Source of the DNA: Eubacterium maltosivorans
GTDB lineage: Bacteria > Bacillota > Clostridia > Eubacteriales > Eubacteriaceae
Assembly (NCBI RefSeq): GCF_002441855.2
Contig: NZ_CP029487.1
Coordinates: forward strand, 1,426,001 to 1,490,000
DNA length: 64,000 nucleotides
Direction: 5' to 3'
Part shown: positions 60,479-64,000 of the stretch, one piece after another
How positions within the stretch are numbered: the first letter of the stretch is position 1
Layout of the letters: each line of letters begins with the position of its first letter
Program-made: the position numbers and the translations under genes
Notes under the pieces: model-generated
Databases searched by the model: none
What the model was told of the DNA's origin: nothing
Seen by the model: only the letters and a program-made list of their open reading frames with translations

Positions 60479-61657
60479 TTATTTTGTTAATCTGGCGACA
60501 CCGCTTGCAACAGCAGCTGTGGCCACAGCTGCAGCCACAGTATCCTTGACTCGTGGGTCAAAAGCCTCGGGAATAATATAGTCAGCGTTAAGGTCTTTGT
60601 CGCTTACTAGCCCCGCGAGCGCATGAGCCGCAGCAATTTTCATCGCATCATTAATGTCGGCAGCGCGCACATCCAATGCACCTCTGAAAATGCCCGGAAA
60701 CGCCAGGACATTGTTAATCTGGTTCGGAAAATCTGACCGTCCGGTTGAAACAATGGCTGCACCGGCAGCTTTAGCTTCATCTGGAAAGATCTCTGGTATG
60801 GGATTCGCACAGGCAAAAACAATTGGGTCTTTACTCATGCTTCTGACCATTTCCTTTGTGAGCGTTCCTGGTCCGGAAACACCAATGAAAACATCCGCCC
60901 CCTTTATAACGTCAGCGAGTGATCCGGACTCGCGGTCTTCATTCGTCAGTTTGGCCATTTCCTCAAGCGTAGGATTAAGCCCCTCCTTTCCTTTATAGAC
61001 AGCACCCTTGCGATTCGTCATGACGATGTGTTTCACCCCATGACTGATCAGCAGTCGGACAATTGCGATTCCCGCGGCGCCTGCGCCACAAGTAACGACT
61101 TTAATCGCTTCAGCTTTTTTATTCACAATCTTCAGCGCGTTAATTAGCCCCGCTAAGGTGATGACCGCAGTGCCATGCTGGTCATCATGGAAAACAGGAA
61201 TATCGCAGCGTTCCTTCAACTTTTTCTCAATTTCAAAGCAACGCGGCGCGGCAATATCTTCCAGATTGATACCGCCAAAACTTCCAGCTATCAAAGCAAC
61301 CGTATCTACGATTTCATCAACATCCTTGCTGCGGATACAGAGCGGAATAGCGTCCACATCGCCAAATGCCTTGAAAAGAACACACTTTCCCTCCATGACA
61401 GGCATTCCGGCTTCTGGGCCAATATCACCGAGACCAAGAACAGCTGTCCCGTCTGTGACGACAGCAACCGTATTCCAACGACGCGTTAATTCGTAACTTT
61501 TATTAACATCTTTTTGAATTTCGAGGCAGGGTTGAGCTACCCCCGGCGTATAAGCGAGGGAGAGCGCTTCCTTATTGTCCACTGCAACTTTAGCTGCGAC
61601 TTCAATCTTTCCACGCCACTCGTAGTGCCGCTTTAATGATTCTTTAGCATAATCCAT
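60479..61657 (-). CDS. NAD(P)-dependent malic enzyme
   Basis: 392 aa short bacterial form. Decarboxylates malate to pyruvate. YTPGVAQPCLEI, GLGDIGPEAGMPVMEGK, FGDVDAIPLCI, DDQHGTAVITLAGL and the NAD site VVTCGAGAAGIAIVRLL. Single gene with its own terminator. Confidence 0.95.
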   Translation of the reverse strand: MDYAKESLKRHYEWRGKIEVAAKVAVDNKEALSLAYTPGVAQPCLEIQKDVNKSYELTRRWNTVAVVTDGTAVLGLGDIGPEAGMPVMEGKCVLFKAFGDVDAIPLCIRSKDVDEIVDTVALIAGSFGGINLEDIAAPRCFEIEKKLKERCDIPVFHDDQHGTAVITLAGLINALKIVNKKAEAIKVVTCGAGAAGIAIVRLLISHGVKHIVMTNRKGAVYKGKEGLNPTLEEMAKLTNEDRESGSLADVIKGADVFIGVSGPGTLTKEMVRSMSKDPIVFACANPIPEIFPDEAKAAGAAIVSTGRSDFPNQINNVLAFPGIFRGALDVRAADINDAMKIAAAHALAGLVSDKDLNADYIIPEAFDPRVKDTVAAAVATAAVASGVARLTK

Positions 61658-61704
61658 TAACTTATCTCCAATTTCTGAGTTTATTGTCTGTTGAATATTA
61701 AAAT

Positions 61705-62952
61705 TTAATTTATAATCGGCAATGTTGCCCCTCCGTGAGGCATGGCAATTACTGACGCGTTAGAGCCATAGCGCGTCATTGCTTTTTCAAAAGCATTCTG
61801 AGCAGAGGGTGCAGGATTAAGAAAAATACGCCGTACAAGATCCGCATCCATCTCGGAGACTAAATCAATTTGCACGTTTTCTAAAACCATCGCCATCGCC
61901 GCGGCTTTGTGTCCTCCCAATTCAAAGTCATTTTCAACACGCTCAATTAAGTCGTGAGGGTTTTGGGCTTCAAAAAGCCATTGCTCAAATTTGGCGCTGC
62001 CAAGGCCTTCATTACAGGCGCCAATCAAAATAATAGTGCCGCCTTTTCGTACTGCGTGTTTGGCATTGTCCAAAGCTTTTTGTGTTTGATATAAGTTAGC
62101 ATCCTTTGGTGCACCGCCTTGTGATACAATGACAATATCTGCGCGTTCGGGAATCGTAATACGGTACATTTGATCAAGATAGATGCAGCCAGCTCGATGT
62201 GCCTTGACCGCATCTCCCGCCACACAATAAACAATTTTTTTCTTTTCATCCAAAACCACGTTGACAATAAAATCAATACCGGCAATTTTCCCCGCTTCCT
62301 CGATATCCTGACGCAATGGGTTGTCCGCTAGATTTCCTGAAAACGCCCTGTCATGAACCATCAACCGATGATTTTTCTGAATGGCCTCCAATGTAGAAAC
62401 GCCTGGCATGAGTGCCTTGGCACCTCCAGAATAACCGGCAAAGTAATGAAATTCAATATTACCAAGACAGATTCTAAAATCCGCCTCCGCAACGGCCCGG
62501 GTCACATCTACCGGCGTCCCATTTGCCGTTATGCCCATTCGAACAAAATCCTCCGAATCTGAGTCAACGCATTGCACCTCATTGTAGCAGCGTTCACCGA
62601 CAAGACAGCGTTTTTCTTCTTCGGTCTGCCTGCGATGAGACCCCAGACCAAAAATAACTGTAATGTTTTCTGGCGAGACACCCGCTTCGTACAACGCATC
62701 CAATATAACCGGCAAAATCTCATAGGAAGGCAAAGGCCGGGAAATATCGCTCGTAATGACCGCAACCCGCTGACCCGATGTAACCATATCCTGAAGTTTC
62801 GCAGAGCCAACGGGGTGGTCTAATGCATAACGTACGGCTTCAGTACCTTTACGTATGTGCTTTACAGGATTCGCCTTTAATTCCGTCAGCAGATTTCTGT
62901 CGGGTACATCCACAATCTGCACACTCTGACCATATCCAAATTCTAATTGCAT
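61705..62952 (-). CDS. LarA-family nickel-pincer lactate racemase homologue
   Basis: 415 aa from ATG 62952 behind AGAGGTG. FGLGSHRRQT, NIEFHYFAGYSGGAKALMPG (His and the Lys that carries the nickel-pincer cofactor in LarA) and VSQGGAPKDANLYQTQKAL are visible. Could be lactate or another 2-hydroxyacid racemase. The cofactor genes larB, larC and larE are not in the window. Confidence 0.88.
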   Translation of the reverse strand: MQLEFGYGQSVQIVDVPDRNLLTELKANPVKHIRKGTEAVRYALDHPVGSAKLQDMVTSGQRVAVITSDISRPLPSYEILPVILDALYEAGVSPENITVIFGLGSHRRQTEEEKRCLVGERCYNEVQCVDSDSEDFVRMGITANGTPVDVTRAVAEADFRICLGNIEFHYFAGYSGGAKALMPGVSTLEAIQKNHRLMVHDRAFSGNLADNPLRQDIEEAGKIAGIDFIVNVVLDEKKKIVYCVAGDAVKAHRAGCIYLDQMYRITIPERADIVIVSQGGAPKDANLYQTQKALDNAKHAVRKGGTIILIGACNEGLGSAKFEQWLFEAQNPHDLIERVENDFELGGHKAAAMAMVLENVQIDLVSEMDADLVRRIFLNPAPSAQNAFEKAMTRYGSNASVIAMPHGGATLPIIN

Positions 62953-63009
62953 GAGGGCACCTCTTTGCATTCCACAGTATAAAGGCAGCTTTTCTCGCTG
63001 CCTGAACCA

Positions 63010-63993
63010 TTAAACTAAATCAATACGATACATCTCGTATTCGTTTTCGCAGGGATTTCCCTTACAGAAATAGATATCCCCGGTTGTTAGGTTAGCGATC
63101 ATTGAAAACACCGTTCCCATCTGCAGTCCGGGTTCTGTTTGAGGATCATTATGACGACAGATACTCGTCGGATATTCGACATGATCCCTGAGCGCCACCA
63201 TAATATCCTCAGGCGTGATATACTTTTCCTTTTTGCGTATGATTTTCTCCACACGGCCAAGGCGGATAAAACTGTCTGGAAGCTTATACTTACAGGTATC
63301 CTTTCTCGGGACGATGGGTAATCGCGGACTGATAAAATGATTTGTATGAACGAGGATACCGTCTTTGGGATAAAGCACGTCAAAGTCTTCGTTTTCGATT
63401 TCAAGGGCGATGCATTCGCCATTTTTATGCCCGATCATAAAGCTCGCACAACAGCCTAAAGGCATACGCGTTGCCGTACCAATGGCCTCTGCGATGGTTT
63501 TACAGTCCAGAATCCCACGCATGGCCATATGCAAGGGCAAGCCCGCAGGAGCCTGATCTGTGGATAATGCGTTTAAATATAGACAGATCCCAGCAGAATT
63601 AAAACCGGTTTTGCCGATAATCCCCGCTTCAGTTACCATGAAAATAGTCGGTTTTCCGTTTTTTTGTGTGATTTTCATCATGACCATTGACGACCGCTGG
63701 CTCGTCTTCCAGTCCCAATTATGCGCAAGAAATGCATTGCTGGAAATGCCAGCGTCTCTGCTAATGCCGATGGATGTGCAGCCCCCATCAACTTTGTCAA
63801 ATTCTTTTCCAACAAATACCAATTCGCTGCGGCAGTTCAGGGCCAGTATATCCTCGAAATCAAAGCCTGAACCGTCTGAAATGCCCTGCATTTCTTCAAT
63901 ATAATCAGGATTGTATTCTGTGATAACTGGAATAAATTGTCTGGACAGCTCTTTGGCCCTGTCCCAGCTCAGGTTCGAATAATCCATGAACAT
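63010..63993 (-). CDS. C45-type acyl-CoA:6-APA acyltransferase-like hydrolase (5' end likely outside)
   Basis: At least 327 aa. The Ntn fold nucleophile is the Cys in GGCTSIGISR (near residue 83). FLAHNWDW, GIIGKTGFNSAGICLYLNAL, LGCCASFMIGHKNGECIALE and VHTNHFISPRL follow the C45/AAT pattern. The frame has no stop before the right edge, and known members have some 20 more residues before the Cys, so the true start may lie beyond base 64000; ATG 63993 is the first visible Met. Confidence 0.75.
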   Translation of the reverse strand: MFMDYSNLSWDRAKELSRQFIPVITEYNPDYIEEMQGISDGSGFDFEDILALNCRSELVFVGKEFDKVDGGCTSIGISRDAGISSNAFLAHNWDWKTSQRSSMVMMKITQKNGKPTIFMVTEAGIIGKTGFNSAGICLYLNALSTDQAPAGLPLHMAMRGILDCKTIAEAIGTATRMPLGCCASFMIGHKNGECIALEIENEDFDVLYPKDGILVHTNHFISPRLPIVPRKDTCKYKLPDSFIRLGRVEKIIRKKEKYITPEDIMVALRDHVEYPTSICRHNDPQTEPGLQMGTVFSMIANLTTGDIYFCKGNPCENEYEMYRIDLV

Positions 63994-64000
63994 CGCCTTA

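Noticed and set aside
1-64000. CRISPR arrays, insertion sequences or rRNA genes
   Set aside because: No regular spaced repeats, transposase genes or rRNA sequence were found in reading the window.

Overview
The window looks like an acetogenic Firmicute of the family Eubacteriaceae, most likely the Eubacterium limosum/callanderi/maltosivorans group. The basis is gene content (tungsten-type aldehyde:ferredoxin oxidoreductase, complete [FeFe]-hydrogenase maturation set, folate genes under THF riboswitches, LarA-like racemase, NSS transporter) and protein resemblance. No database search was possible.

Bases 1-24759 are most of a tail-phage prophage. Its right end is an attR: the 3' part of a tRNA-Thr(CGT) gene at 24710-24759, beside a tyrosine integrase. 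The capsid, tail and lysis genes and the left end lie beyond base 1. On the minus strand, read from the immunity region leftward, come Cro-like and other XRE regulators, small early genes, a YqaJ exonuclease/RecT/SSB recombination set, a replication initiator with 24-bp repeats inside its gene, a helicase loader, a Holliday-junction nuclease, a MazG-like enzyme, many tiny tightly packed ORFs (some under 60 codons), a phage ThyX, an ArpU-type late activator, a late promoter with two 17-bp direct repeats, a structured leader with tRNA-Ile(TAT), a DUF2971 cargo gene, TerS, TerL and a PBSX-like portal. On the plus strand are the CI-like repressor, a solitary HsdR_N-like nuclease with its own promoter and terminators, a three-gene membrane/exported cassette, an ImmA/IrrE peptidase and the integrase.

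Bases 24760-32151 hold housekeeping genes. folT and the folE-HD-folP-folBK operon are each preceded by a THF riboswitch; the two aptamer cores are identical but the downstream switches differ. Then come fba, an RluA-type pseudouridine synthase, recU and luxS.

Bases 32152-36620 are a long structured leader with terminator, then a TM1266-like regulator, hydE, hydG and hydF, which together build the H-cluster of [FeFe] hydrogenases.

Bases 36622-64000 are a mosaic: a GGDEF/EAL protein with degenerate motifs, a membrane protein, a second ThyX, a YgjP-like metallopeptidase, a zinc alcohol dehydrogenase with a 50-bp perfect palindrome between it and a TetR gene, a methyltransferase, a second TetR, an NSS transporter, an AOR/MoaD-like/Fe-ADH module divergent from a PucR regulator, a flavodoxin-like reductase, a VncRS/Bce-like two-component system with an FtsX-type ABC exporter, a UmuC-like polymerase with YolD, malic enzyme, a LarA homologue and a C45-type acyltransferase running off the right edge.
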